From: CAIWHR01 sp963773195
GTDB taxonomy: Bacteria > Pseudomonadota > Gammaproteobacteria > Burkholderiales > Casimicrobiaceae
Direction: 5' to 3'
NCBI GenBank assembly: GCA_963773195.1
Contig: CAVZAE010000017.1
Coordinates: forward strand, 62,001 to 126,000
DNA: 64,000 nucleotides
A model generated the notes under the pieces. That model had not been told where the DNA came from, ran no database searches, and saw only the letters and a program-made list of their open reading frames with translations. Position 1 is the first letter of the stretch; every line of letters begins with the position of its first letter. The position numbers and the translations under genes were made by a program. Positions 44,487-53,988 of this stretch are shown piece after piece.

Positions 44487-45950
44487 TCAGACTTCCTTGG
44501 TGCCACGACCACGGAATTTGAGTCCGCGAAGAACCTCGAGATACAGTTGTTTCTGGCCGCCGGCAAAATAGAGCAATGCGCCGTAGACGATCAGGAGCAC
44601 GGAGCTCTCGATCACGAGCCGGGCCAGCGGCACCAAGCTCTCGCAGAGCACGCCGACGCCGAACGCCGCCAGTCCCGCGACGACGCCGAAGCCGAGAGGT
44701 CGACTCACGGTTCGCAATACTTCCATAGTCGACAGATTCGTGCCGTGCACAGCCCATGCAATCACGGGCACGATCCATAGCACCATCACTGCCGAATAGG
44801 CGCACGCAACGCCGACCGGACCGAATGACAGTCCCAGAACGAAACCGGCGATCATGATCGGCGCGATGACGAGGGCCATCTTGAGGCCTCTCGCAGGCAT
44901 GCCCAGCGAGTAGATGAGCCAGCCGAGCGGACTGATGATGGTCAGGGCCAGGATCAAGGGCGTCAGTGCCCGAAAGATGGGCACCGTGGCAATCCATTTC
45001 GGGCCAAGCAACACCTGGATCAGGTCCGCGGCCGAAACCGCACAGATTGCGGCAATCGGAATGGTCATCGCCAACAGGAGCGCGTAGCCCTTCAGAAAGT
45101 AACTCTTCCAGCGGGCCGGTTCATCCTGGATTCTCGACAGCGCTGAAAACGCCACCTCTCCCGCGGCCGAGTTCAGGTTGTCGATGGGAATGCTGACCAG
45201 CTGATAGGCGCGTCCGTAGATCCCCAGTGCGTCGACGCCGAGGAAGCGTCCCACGAGCACCTTGTCGAGATTGTTCGCAGCGTACTGCACAAGGCTGTTC
45301 ATCGTCAGGATCCCGCCGAAATGGATCATCGAGCTCACGCCCGTTCCGCGCTGGGGCCTCCCGGGAATCCAGCCCGACATCATCCACGAGCCGACGCTCG
45401 TGATCAGAGGGGCGGCCAGCGCCATGACGACCAGCGCCCAATAGCCGAGTCCGCCCGCCGCCGCCGCAATCGCCAATACCCCCGCCGCGATCAGCGACGC
45501 AGCGTTGATCACCGCCAGGGCAGTGAAGCGCATTTCGCGCTGCAACAGCGAGGCGTGCTGCAACCCCAGCGAGTTGAACACGAATCCCAGCGCGAGAGCC
45601 GCAGCTATGCTCGTGAGCCGGGGTTCCCGATAGAACGCGGAGATCGCCGGCGCCAGCGCCAACGCCACGATGCAGAGCCCCATGCCGATCAGCAGATTAA
45701 GCCAGAACAGCATCGAGATCTGTTCGTCCGAAATCGTGGGGCGCTGAATCGCCGCCGACGACAGGCCGAAATCGCGAAACAGGCCCAACGCACCGGTGAA
45801 TGCAGTGACCATCCCGATCAGACCAAAATCGTCGGGTTCGAGAAGCCGAGCGAGGATCATGAGGGTCACGAGGCGAACCCAGAAGTTCGCTCCCTGGGCA
45901 AGCATGCGAGCCAGTCCACCGCGAATCGTCTTGCCCTTCAGGTCCTGCAT
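44487..45950 (-). CDS. Polysaccharide flippase, MOP superfamily (WzxC-like)
   Basis: 487 residues with about 14 hydrophobic helices. It begins LKGKTIRGGLARMLAQGANF and contains LARLLEPDDFGLIGMVTAFT and GVDALGIYGRAYQLVSIPID, typical of the WzxC/lipopolysaccharide biosynthesis flippases. It would move lipid-linked repeat units across the inner membrane. No Wzy polymerase or chain-length protein is recognisable in this window. It lies between the SGNH gene and the cysteine-rich gene in the minus-strand operon. Confidence 0.92.
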   Translation of the reverse strand: MQDLKGKTIRGGLARMLAQGANFWVRLVTLMILARLLEPDDFGLIGMVTAFTGALGLFRDFGLSSAAIQRPTISDEQISMLFWLNLLIGMGLCIVALALAPAISAFYREPRLTSIAAALALGFVFNSLGLQHASLLQREMRFTALAVINAASLIAAGVLAIAAAAGGLGYWALVVMALAAPLITSVGSWMMSGWIPGRPQRGTGVSSMIHFGGILTMNSLVQYAANNLDKVLVGRFLGVDALGIYGRAYQLVSIPIDNLNSAAGEVAFSALSRIQDEPARWKSYFLKGYALLLAMTIPIAAICAVSAADLIQVLLGPKWIATVPIFRALTPLILALTIISPLGWLIYSLGMPARGLKMALVIAPIMIAGFVLGLSFGPVGVACAYSAVMVLWIVPVIAWAVHGTNLSTMEVLRTVSRPLGFGVVAGLAAFGVGVLCESLVPLARLVIESSVLLIVYGALLYFAGGQKQLYLEVLRGLKFRGRGTKEV

Positions 45951-46006
45951 CGGTAATCCAATGTTCCCACGTGGTCCACGACAGCGAGGACTGCCGCATC
46001 AAGAAG

Positions 46007-47215
46007 CTATCGGTTGCGTCTCCATCGTGCGAGCACTTGCGCGGCCTCCGCGTACGCAGCGCCGTTCGGATGTCCCTCGTTCGGGAAATAGAAGCGCAGT
46101 TCATCGAGCTGCGGCGCACGTTCCGATAGAGCGACCACAGGAATGCCCTCACTCGCAAGCTCGCGCTTCAACTGATCTCCACGTTCGTGCATGAGCGGAT
46201 ACGCAGGCCCTACATCCCACAGCAGAACGGTCAGAGGCACGCCGTATTGCGATTTCACGAGACGATCCGCTTCAGCGACGATCGCGATCAGTGTCCTGCG
46301 ATCCTCGTCTTCGTTTCGCGGCAGCCCCGTGCGTCGCGTCAGCAACCTGAATATTGCCGAGCGAGCGAGCACTCGCGACAAGGGGGATCGATCTTCGCGG
46401 ACTCTATCCAGTGCGATCCGGTCCTGCCCCGCCGAGAACGGACCCATGAATTGCAGCCGGCCCCGGACGATCCGGTATTTCGGTCCCTTCGAATCCCACG
46501 GTGAGCGCCCCGCGGCTCGGTCAACGTGAACAGGAAGCAAAACATAGACGACCATGGCGGATTCGCGATAGCCGAACGCCTGCGGCAACCCGATCTCGAG
46601 AGCGCGGAGCATGTGATGCGGGCCGTAGCCGTGAAAGCCGAAGTTGGCCATCCCCTCGCCGGATATCCGGCCGAGGGACGCCGGAAGGGTCTCGGTGTCG
46701 CCGACTCCTTCGCCGAACGTGAAGGAACAGCCGAAGAACAGAACCGGAGGTCCCGCGCGTTCGGCGCGACCGCTCGTCGTGCGAAGGCCATGATCGTCCA
46801 TCGTGTACTTCACGTCGTAGACAAGCTTCCCCCCGACATATTTCCGCGCGGTCGTGACTCGCTTTTCGCGAATCGACCCATAGCCGAGCTCCGGCAAGTC
46901 CGTGAAATGATGTTGTGTATACGTTCCCTCGTACGCTTCGTCCTTCCAATCGTCGGTCGATGAATAGAACAAGGCGACTTCGCCAACCGTCAGCGCAAGG
47001 ACGACGAACGCGCAGTTGTAGACGACCCACCGGCCGCGTTTCACGCGTTTGAAAACGAACAGCAATGCCGCGAAGGCGTACGCGCCGACGAGCGCGAATG
47101 GAGGAATCGTGTACGAATTGCGAAAGACCCAGATGGCTGCGGCCACCAGGACACCCGCCCCGGCGAGGAGGACTCCCGTCCGCCTCGCCACGCTAGACCC
47201 TAGCGGCGGGGCCAT
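46007..47215 (-). CDS. SGNH/GDSL-type hydrolase with N-terminal membrane helices
   Basis: 402 residues. Three hydrophobic segments (about 12-30, 38-56, 66-84) are followed by a globular domain. Its SGNH block I is VLFFGCSFTFGEGVGD (Ser164 nucleophile), block II-III NFGFHGYGPHHML, and the C-terminal block NEGHPNGAAYAEAA provides the acid-His (His about 382). Such enzymes in polysaccharide clusters often handle O-acetyl groups on the glycan, a plausible role here. Genes before and after are a glycosyltransferase and a flippase, spaced 27 and 56 bases. Confidence 0.84.
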   Translation of the reverse strand: MAPPLGSSVARRTGVLLAGAGVLVAAAIWVFRNSYTIPPFALVGAYAFAALLFVFKRVKRGRWVVYNCAFVVLALTVGEVALFYSSTDDWKDEAYEGTYTQHHFTDLPELGYGSIREKRVTTARKYVGGKLVYDVKYTMDDHGLRTTSGRAERAGPPVLFFGCSFTFGEGVGDTETLPASLGRISGEGMANFGFHGYGPHHMLRALEIGLPQAFGYRESAMVVYVLLPVHVDRAAGRSPWDSKGPKYRIVRGRLQFMGPFSAGQDRIALDRVREDRSPLSRVLARSAIFRLLTRRTGLPRNEDEDRRTLIAIVAEADRLVKSQYGVPLTVLLWDVGPAYPLMHERGDQLKRELASEGIPVVALSERAPQLDELRFYFPNEGHPNGAAYAEAAQVLARWRRNR

Positions 47216-47242
47216 GCGCTCGCGAAGTCCGCGCCTGATGAG

Positions 47243-48307
47243 TCAACCTGCGTCATTCGATGCCTGGTGATCACGGGGATCTGCCTGCCCTTTGACGTGG
47301 CGTACCAGCTTCTCGACCGACGACTTCGGGTTCAGCAGCAAATCGAGCGATTTCGTCGCAACGGCCTTCGCCAGGCGAGCGCTCGAAAACGGGTAGCCGC
47401 ACTCCGCCATCTTCTCCCGATGAAAGGCCCAGAATTCCTTGTCGCGGAAATGAAGCGCGCTCACCGCCAGGAATCGATAATAGGCGGCCAGCACCTCTTC
47501 GGTCCGGTGCTCGAGCTCCTGCGGCGTGAGGTATTTCGGTCCATAGGTGACCAGGTCGCGGAGGGTCGCCGGGTCATAGCTGTTCAAGGACCGGGCGACC
47601 GCGCTCTCCGTCTGTTCATGGACGCGCTCGTACGACAGGACCTGGTGGACGAACCCGAAATCGGTCTGCTGCAGCGAGCTGTAGCAGGCGCTCATGTCCG
47701 CCAACGGACTCGCGTTCGGAAAGAATTCCTCCTGGGCCCGCACGAGATCGGCTCGGTACAGAAGCGAACTCGGGCTGCCGAACACATAGGGTCCGCCGAG
47801 CAGCTGCAGGCGACACAGTTCCCGCCCGTCGACCACTTTGCTCGGATAGGGCAGCTCTGCCCACCGAACCTGCCACGCCCGCCAGTCCGAGCCGGAGCCG
47901 CTCAGTTGATACGAACCCACGATGCCGACGTTCGGATGGTCCTCCGCCACCCCCACCATGCGTGCGAGGCATTCCGGAAAGATCCAGTCGTCGGCGCAGA
48001 CGACCTTGCAGTACTTGCTGCTCCTGGAGATCAACCCGAATGCACGGTTGTGGTTGGCGATGACGGGTAGCAGGGAATCGTTGCTGTACACGCGGACTCG
48101 CGGATCCGCCCTCGCATAGGTCTCCGCAATTTCAAGGGTTCTGTCGGTGCTGAAATTGTTGACGACGACGTATTCCCAGTTGGAGTAGGTCTGCGCAAGA
48201 ACGCTCTCCATGCATTCGGCCAGGTAGGCAGCGCCGTTGTAGACCGGAGTCACGACGCTCACCAACGGCCCGGCACCAGCGATCGTGGCACTAGCTGTCA
48301 TATACAA
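47243..48307 (-). CDS. Glycosyltransferase family 2 (GT-A fold)
   Basis: 354 residues. The GT2 start is PLVSVVTPVYNGAAYLAECM and QTYSNWEYVVVNNFSTDRTL; the acidic donor site is VVCADDWIFPECL (A-D-D). The C-terminal third is helical, acceptor-side sequence. An alternative ATG two codons further in is equally possible. It is the first gene of the minus-strand run 48307-42140. Acceptor and donor are unknown. Confidence 0.9.
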   Translation of the reverse strand: MYMTASATIAGAGPLVSVVTPVYNGAAYLAECMESVLAQTYSNWEYVVVNNFSTDRTLEIAETYARADPRVRVYSNDSLLPVIANHNRAFGLISRSSKYCKVVCADDWIFPECLARMVGVAEDHPNVGIVGSYQLSGSGSDWRAWQVRWAELPYPSKVVDGRELCRLQLLGGPYVFGSPSSLLYRADLVRAQEEFFPNASPLADMSACYSSLQQTDFGFVHQVLSYERVHEQTESAVARSLNSYDPATLRDLVTYGPKYLTPQELEHRTEEVLAAYYRFLAVSALHFRDKEFWAFHREKMAECGYPFSSARLAKAVATKSLDLLLNPKSSVEKLVRHVKGQADPRDHQASNDAG

Positions 48308-48610
48308 TCTTGATTGGGGATCCGACGTCTGGACGGCTCGCGGTACTTGCCCGATCCGCTGCAGCGCGAGCTGCGGCGCGACCGCGCACCATCGAGTCCG
48401 ACGTCGCTCGCCAGCACGAAATCGACCAAGGTAGGGTCGCCAAACGGGGAGTGCTTGTCAAGCTCCGAGCGCATGACGACAATAGCGCAGCGGGTGGTGG
48501 TCGCGCCTCGAGTGGGGCAGCGAGCGCGACCGTCGAGAAGCCCCCACGCGGCGAATCTGAGAAAACGCGCTGCGGGCGCACCTGAGTCGAGCGGAGCCTT
48601 GGCGCAACGC
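48308..48610. other. Intergenic, 303 bases, divergent region between GT2 and GT39-like genes
   Basis: Open frames cross it on both strands but are composed mostly of Arg, Ser and Ala with no homology; one continues in frame into the GT39-like gene and looks like chance readthrough. It should contain promoters of both divergent operons. A glycosyltransferase fragment cannot be excluded because of nearby indels elsewhere in the window. Confidence 0.4.
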
Positions 48611-50458
48611 ATGACCTTCGAAGGCTTGGCGGGAATCGTGGGGGTCACCGAACCGCCCCGCATGCCAGTGCTGCTCGGGATTCTTCTGGTCGTTGCAAGC
48701 CTTGCCGTGCGCTTGGCGGGATGGGCCTATTGGGGCTCCGGCACCATCGAATCCGAGGGCGCGGAATACGCGAAGATCGCGGAGAACCTGCGCATGGGCG
48801 TGGGTTACGTCGGATTCGTCGTGCCCGGGCCGCAGGTGAATTTTCCTCCGCTCTTTCCCTGGCTCATCGCCGGCACCTCGCTGTTCACCGGCGACTACGA
48901 GCTGGCTGGACGCCTGGTCACGCTGGTGCTCGGGGCTTTGCTGCCGTTACCGGTCTACGGAGTCGCGTCCCGGCTCTTCAACCGGCGCGTGGGATTCATT
49001 GCGGCGATGCTGGTCCTGCTGCACCCGCTCCTCGTTCACCTCTCCTACATGGTCTATGCGGAGGGTCCCTACCCGACGCTGCTGCTGACGGCCATCTACC
49101 TGATCGTCAGGGCGCTCGAGGATTCCTCGAACAAGTGGTGGATGTGGGCCGGCGGTGCGCTCGCGCTCTGCTACCTCCTTCGCGCAGAAGCGCTGGCAGC
49201 GCTCGCCATCGCCGTTCTGTTTGCGCTAGCGGCCACGACCGGCAATCTGGCCGCCCGTTTCAAGTCCGCAGGCTCGATGGTCGCCGTCTTTCTCCTGCTT
49301 GCGCTGCCCCAGGTGATCTTCCTGTTCCAGGCCACCGGCAAGGTGATGCTCGAAGGCAAGAGCACCGTCCTGTTCTCCTATACCGGTGGTCGCATACTCG
49401 CGGCCAAGGACCATCCCGGAGTGCCGTACGTGTCCGCCGGTGGACGACGGGATGTTCCCTCTCCTGCACCCGGAACGGGCGACGGCGGCGGATACGCCTC
49501 GTGGGAAGAGGCGTGGGCGTTCTACGCGATCGGCTCCGATCTCAAGCCGACGGGAACGTCCATGCGCCCGTTTGCCGAGGTCGCCCGCGAAACCAAGACC
49601 AAGCTCGACGACTCGGTTCGATTGGTCTTCCAGGGGGTAAGGCAGAGCGCCCCCAACCTGCCCCACGTCTTCTCGTCCGCGTGGCTTGGAGCACCGTTCT
49701 TGCCGGCGATCGCGCTCCTCGGCATGTTCCGGCGACCCTGGCGCGGGCCGCGCGCGAAACCTCGATTGTTCCTGATGCTGATCACCGTGGCGCCAGCGAT
49801 CGCGACGTTCTTCGTGCTGTGGGCGGACGCACGGTACTTTTTCGTCTTCGTGCCCTTGCTGTCGATCTGGGCTGCCAACGGACTGTACGAAATCGGACGG
49901 TGGACGAAGGCCTCGTGCACGGCCGCGGGGTGGAATGCGCTTGCGCATCCCATGGTTTCGGAAGGAATCGTTCCCGCGCTCCTGGGAATTGTCTTGATCG
50001 TCAGCCCGTTCAAGGCGGTCGCAACGCAATGGGACTTCACCGACAGCGGACCCGCGAATCGCGTGGACCGAGAGGTGGGCCTGTGGCTCAAGCGCCAGCA
50101 AGCCGCACCGATTCGAATCATGGATCTCTCGCTGCCCCTGTCCTATCACGCGGGCGCGCAAATGCACTACTACTTCCCCTATGCCTCTGAAGAGTCCACC
50201 CTCGGCTACCTCGCCTCGTTAAACGTCGACTACATCGTGCTGAGAGAGGGGTTCAAATTTACGCACTACTACGAGGAGTGGCTGGCGCACGGCATCCCGG
50301 ATCGCCGGGCGGAACTCCTGCGGCCTCCCGCCATACCGGGCGCGGAGAGATTCCGGATCTATCACTGGCACCGGGACGATTCGGGCGACGTTGCCCACAC
50401 ATCGTTGCGAGCGTCGCCCGAGACGCCAGCCCCCGCTGAAACGGTCGCCCACGGGTGA
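48611..50458 (+). CDS. GT39/ArnT-like membrane glycosyltransferase
   Basis: 615 residues from ATG 48611 (an internal ATG at 48662 is an alternative just before the first helix). About ten hydrophobic helices begin with LLGILLVVASLAVRLAGWAY. The periplasmic loop TIESEGAEYAKIAENLRMG takes the place of the DE-type catalytic motif of the Pmt/ArnT (GT-C) family, and YLIVRALEDSSNKWWMWAG follows. The C-terminal third is a soluble periplasmic domain (LNVDYIVLREGFKFTHYYEE). It would transfer a sugar from a polyprenyl-phosphate donor to a periplasmic acceptor such as lipid A, protein or glycan. Confidence 0.84.
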   Translation: MTFEGLAGIVGVTEPPRMPVLLGILLVVASLAVRLAGWAYWGSGTIESEGAEYAKIAENLRMGVGYVGFVVPGPQVNFPPLFPWLIAGTSLFTGDYELAGRLVTLVLGALLPLPVYGVASRLFNRRVGFIAAMLVLLHPLLVHLSYMVYAEGPYPTLLLTAIYLIVRALEDSSNKWWMWAGGALALCYLLRAEALAALAIAVLFALAATTGNLAARFKSAGSMVAVFLLLALPQVIFLFQATGKVMLEGKSTVLFSYTGGRILAAKDHPGVPYVSAGGRRDVPSPAPGTGDGGGYASWEEAWAFYAIGSDLKPTGTSMRPFAEVARETKTKLDDSVRLVFQGVRQSAPNLPHVFSSAWLGAPFLPAIALLGMFRRPWRGPRAKPRLFLMLITVAPAIATFFVLWADARYFFVFVPLLSIWAANGLYEIGRWTKASCTAAGWNALAHPMVSEGIVPALLGIVLIVSPFKAVATQWDFTDSGPANRVDREVGLWLKRQQAAPIRIMDLSLPLSYHAGAQMHYYFPYASEESTLGYLASLNVDYIVLREGFKFTHYYEEWLAHGIPDRRAELLRPPAIPGAERFRIYHWHRDDSGDVAHTSLRASPETPAPAETVAHG

Positions 50459-50534
50459 GGGTTGCGGGCTGCCGGTGCGGCTCGGTGCGGCCGTCCCGAG
50501 AACGTTCTCGAATCGCGCGCCGACGAACGGATCG

Positions 50535-51347
50535 TCAACGCGACGGCTGAAGCACCGATCGGGCCGATCGGATGGCCGCAATCGTGAAGTACCAGTCGTC
50601 GTCGCCCTTCCACGTCGCCGTCGCGGTCTGCACCTCGCCGGCGGCTGACACCATTCGCGCCATGCACACGTTGCCCGGGTAGAACTGATTGACCGGTGCG
50701 TAGGGCCGGCGGGGAGTCATCGTAAGGTCGTGGGTGTTGTCACCGCAGGCAATGACCAGATCCCTCGTATAGCGAGTCGCCGCGTTGGTCGAAACGCGCG
50801 CGATGGTTTCCCGCACCTTGCTCGCCGCGCCGCCGTCCGCATCGAACGCCGCCACTGTCGGGTCCGAAGTCAAGCCGGTCCATTCCGACACCCACACGGT
50901 AATGTAGGAGCAGGACCGCTCCACGCTGCACGTGACCGTGAACGCGCTGACACCTGCGGGAATGCTCGGGCAGTACCACATGTACTGCTGCAGGTGTTCC
51001 GCCCCGGCGCTCGTCTCCACCAGCGTGAACGGCGAGTTTGGCGACTTGGTGAAGCACGGCTCGGGATCGTTCAGGTTGTCGGAAAGGCGCATCGTCGTGG
51101 TCCCGGTCGTCGCGCAAAGCGCGTCCCAGCACTGATACGCCGCAACGATGACGGCATGCCCGGCGGCAGGGGCCAACTCCACCGTGCGGTAGGTTTCGTC
51201 CACCGTGGACGAACCTGCGCCGTGCGCGCGGATGCAGACGACGTTGTCTCCAAAACTCGTGCCCGAGCACGGAGCCCGCGTGCAGGCGCCGATCAGAAGA
51301 AAGAGCGAGCCCCAACACAGGTTTCGCAAGGTCGCTTGCAATTCCAT
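50535..51347 (-). CDS. Probable secreted lipoprotein of unknown function
   Basis: 270 residues from ATG 51347 (an ATG at 51362 is also possible). The N-terminus has a hydrophobic core ending in a lipobox, FLLIGAC, with the lipid-bearing Cys at 22. The mature protein has eight or more cysteines (CSGTSFGDNVVCIRAHG, CWDALCATTG, CSVERSCSYITVWVSEWTGL) and reads as a beta-rich extracellular domain. No known family recognised. The SEWTGL region resembles short concanavalin-like surface domains seen in environmental bacteria. It is alone between two plus-strand genes. Confidence 0.72.
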   Translation of the reverse strand: MELQATLRNLCWGSLFLLIGACTRAPCSGTSFGDNVVCIRAHGAGSSTVDETYRTVELAPAAGHAVIVAAYQCWDALCATTGTTTMRLSDNLNDPEPCFTKSPNSPFTLVETSAGAEHLQQYMWYCPSIPAGVSAFTVTCSVERSCSYITVWVSEWTGLTSDPTVAAFDADGGAASKVRETIARVSTNAATRYTRDLVIACGDNTHDLTMTPRRPYAPVNQFYPGNVCMARMVSAAGEVQTATATWKGDDDWYFTIAAIRSARSVLQPSR

Positions 51348-51578
51348 GGCCGCGATGTCCATGCAGGGCGCCGACCCTCCGTCAGGTTCATCGCCCCTGT
51401 TCCGGCCGCTGCGCCTGCCGGCCGTTGCCCGGACCGATGGGCCCGCGCGCCCACACTACCACTGTTTGCGAACAACACACTATCCACTACATACATGCGC
51501 GCTCGAGTCGCGGCTTGCTGAAAACGCGGCCGAAATCCCGTACCATTTGCCGATTGATCCGCGCGACGCGCCCCATCG

Positions 51579-52832
51579 ATGCCATCCCATCACCCCTTCT
51601 CGTGTCGATTCTGCGCAGGCGCCGCTGCGCACGACGTTCGTCGATCTCGGCATGTCGCCGCTGTGCCAGACGCACATCGCGCCCGACCAGCTGCACGAGA
51701 TGGAGCCGTTCTATCCGCTGCATGCGTACGTCTGCGACCACTGCTTCCTGGTGCAGCTGCAGGAATTCGTCACGCCGGACGAGATCTTCAGCGAGTACGC
51801 GTACTTCTCGTCGTATTCGACGAGCTGGGTCGAACACGCGCGCCGCTACGCCGAACATGGCGATCGCGCGCTTCGGGCTCGGCGCGCACAGCAAGGTCAT
51901 GGAGATCGCCAGCAACGACGGCTACCTGCTGCAGCATTTCGTCGCACGCGGCATTCCGGTGCTCGGCATCGAGCCGGCGGCCAACGTCGCCAAGGTCGGC
52001 GATCGAGAAGGGCATCCCGACGACCGTGCGTTTCTTCGGCCGCGACACGGCCGCGAAGCATCGCGCGCGAACACGGCCAGCCCGACCTGCTGCTCGGCAA
52101 CAACGTGCTGGCGCACGTGCCGGACCTCAACGATTTCGTCGGCCGGCATGAAGCTCCTGCTCGCACCGCGGCGGCGTGATCACGATGGAGTTCCCGCACC
52201 TGCTGCGGCTGATGGCCGAGAACCAGTTCGACACCATCTATCACGAGCACTTCAGCTACTTCTCGTTCGTCGCGGTCGAGAGGATCTTCGCGCACCACGG
52301 CCTGACGCATCTTCGACGTCGAGGAACTGCCGACGCACGGCGGATCGCTGCGCATCTACGCGCGCCACGCCGAGAATGCAGCGCTGCCGGTCGCGGAGCG
52401 CGTCGGCGCGCTGCGCCAGCGCGAAATCGACGACGGCTTCCTGACGCTCGAGCGCTATCGCGGGTTCGGCGAGCAGGTCAAGGCAGACCAAGCGGAAGCT
52501 GCTGGCATTTCTGATCGACGCCAAGCAGCGCGGGCAAGACGGATCGTCGGCTACGGCGCGCCGGGCAAGGGCAACACGCTGCTGAACTACTGCGGCATCC
52601 GCACCGACTTCCTCGACTTCACCGTCGACGCGCAACCCGTACAAGCAGGGCAAGTTCACGCCCGGCACGCACATTCCGATTCTGCGCGCCGGACGCGATC
52701 CGCGAGGCGCGGCCGGACTACGTGCTGATCCTGCCGTGGAATCTGAAGGACGAGATCGGCACGCAGGTCGGCTACATCCGCGAGTGGGGTGGCCACTTCG
52801 TCGTGCCGATTCCGGAGGTCCGGATCCTATGA
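51579..52832 (+). CDS. Zinc-containing sugar C-methyltransferase (Methyltransf_13/14 type), frame broken
   Basis: The N-terminus CRFC plus a later CDHC gives a four-Cys zinc site. SAM motif VMEIASNDGYLLQHFVARG, LLLGNNVLAHVPDLNDFV, and MEFPHLLRLMAENQFDTIYH with HEHFSYFSFVAVERIF are present. The C-terminal domain carries IVGYGAPGKGNTLLNYCGI and LILPWNLKDEIG up to the stop at 52832. This layout matches NDP-sugar C-methyltransferases such as TylC3. About a dozen single G or C insertions (e.g. near 51617, 51858, 52001, 52059, 52140, 52308, 52488) break it. Repaired length is about 414 residues. It is first in a plus-strand sugar operon. Confidence 0.83.
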
Positions 52833-52896
52833 GTCGGCAAGGTAGCGGCACCCATGCCGGATTCGATGATCGTCAGACCGGCGTTGCCGCGACGGC

Positions 52897-53975
52897 ATGA
52901 AGATTCTCGTCACCGGCACCGAAGGCTACATCGGCGCGCGCCTGGCGCCCTTGCTGCATCGCCAAGGGTCACGACGTCGTCGGGCTCGACACGGGCTTCT
53001 ATCGCGACGGCTGTCTGTATCTCGACACTCCTGGCCATGCCGGCCGGCCCCGCGACGACTTACAAGGATCTCCGGCGGGTGACCCCGAGCGACTTCGAAG
53101 GGTTCGACGCCGTCATCCACCTGGCGGAACTCTCGAACGATCCGCTCGGCCAGAATCGACCCGAGATCACGTTCAAGATCAATCACGAAGGCTCGGTTCG
53201 CATTGCCAACGCCGCCCGTGAGGCGGGCGTGCAGCCGGTTCGTCTACGCGTCGTCGTGCAGCGTCTACGGCGTCGGGACCGGAGAGTTTCTCGACGAGAC
53301 GTCGCCGACCAATCCGCAGACGACCTACGCCCAGTGCAAGGTCCTCGTCGAACGCGACCTGTTGCCCATGGCCGACGACGACCTTCTCCGTCGTCGTTCC
53401 TGCGCAACGCCACCGCGTATGGCCCGTCGCCGCGCATGCGCTTCGACATCGTTCTCAACGACCTCTGCGCGCTGGCGTGGACGAAGAAGAAGATCGCGAT
53501 GATCAGCGACGGCAGCCCGTGGCGGCCGATCGTGCACATCGAGGACATCTGCGAGGCCATGCGCTGCGCGGTCGAGGCGCCGACCGACGCGATCAACGGC
53601 GAGGTCTTCAACGTCGGGCGGACCGCGGAGAACTACCGCATTCGCGAGATCGCGGAGATCGTTGCCCAGGCCTTTCCGGGCTGCGAGGTCAGTGCCGGCC
53701 CGCCGAGCGGCGACAACCGCAGCTACCGCGTGTCCTTTGAAAAGATCGACTCGCGGCTGCCCGGATTCAGGCCGCGCTGGACCGCGCACCGTGGTGCCGA
53801 GGAGTTGCGCAAGCTGTTCGAGCGCATCGAGTTCTCGCCGGACACCTACGAGTTCCGTGCGTTTACCCGACTCAAGCAGCTCAAGTATCTGCAGCGCACG
53901 GCACAGGTCGACGACGACCTGTTCTGGGGCCGCGTTGACGGTGCCGGTCATTCGTGGCGAGAGCGAAGTCCATAA
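52897..53975 (+). CDS. NAD-dependent epimerase/dehydratase, copy 1, frame broken
   Basis: Starts ATG 52897 with KILVTGTEGYIGARLAPLL (nucleotide loop), then in other frames GFDAVIHLAELSNDPLGQN, RFVYASSCSVYGVGTGEFLD (catalytic Ser region), NPQTTYAQCKVLVERDLLP (Tyr-x3-Lys), FLRNATAYGPSPRMRFDIV and GEVFNVGRTAENYRIREIAE. Length about 355 residues. It is an extended SDR of the sugar-nucleotide type. The end may be a few residues off because of an indel near 53930. It is followed 13 bases later by the DUF4910 gene. Confidence 0.8.
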
Positions 53976-53988
53976 CGGCGGTGCGACC

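Noticed and set aside
48314..48610. N-terminal extension of the GT39-like protein
   Set aside because: The extra 99 codons are low-complexity with no membrane or family features, and the first helix starts after ATG 48611 or 48662.
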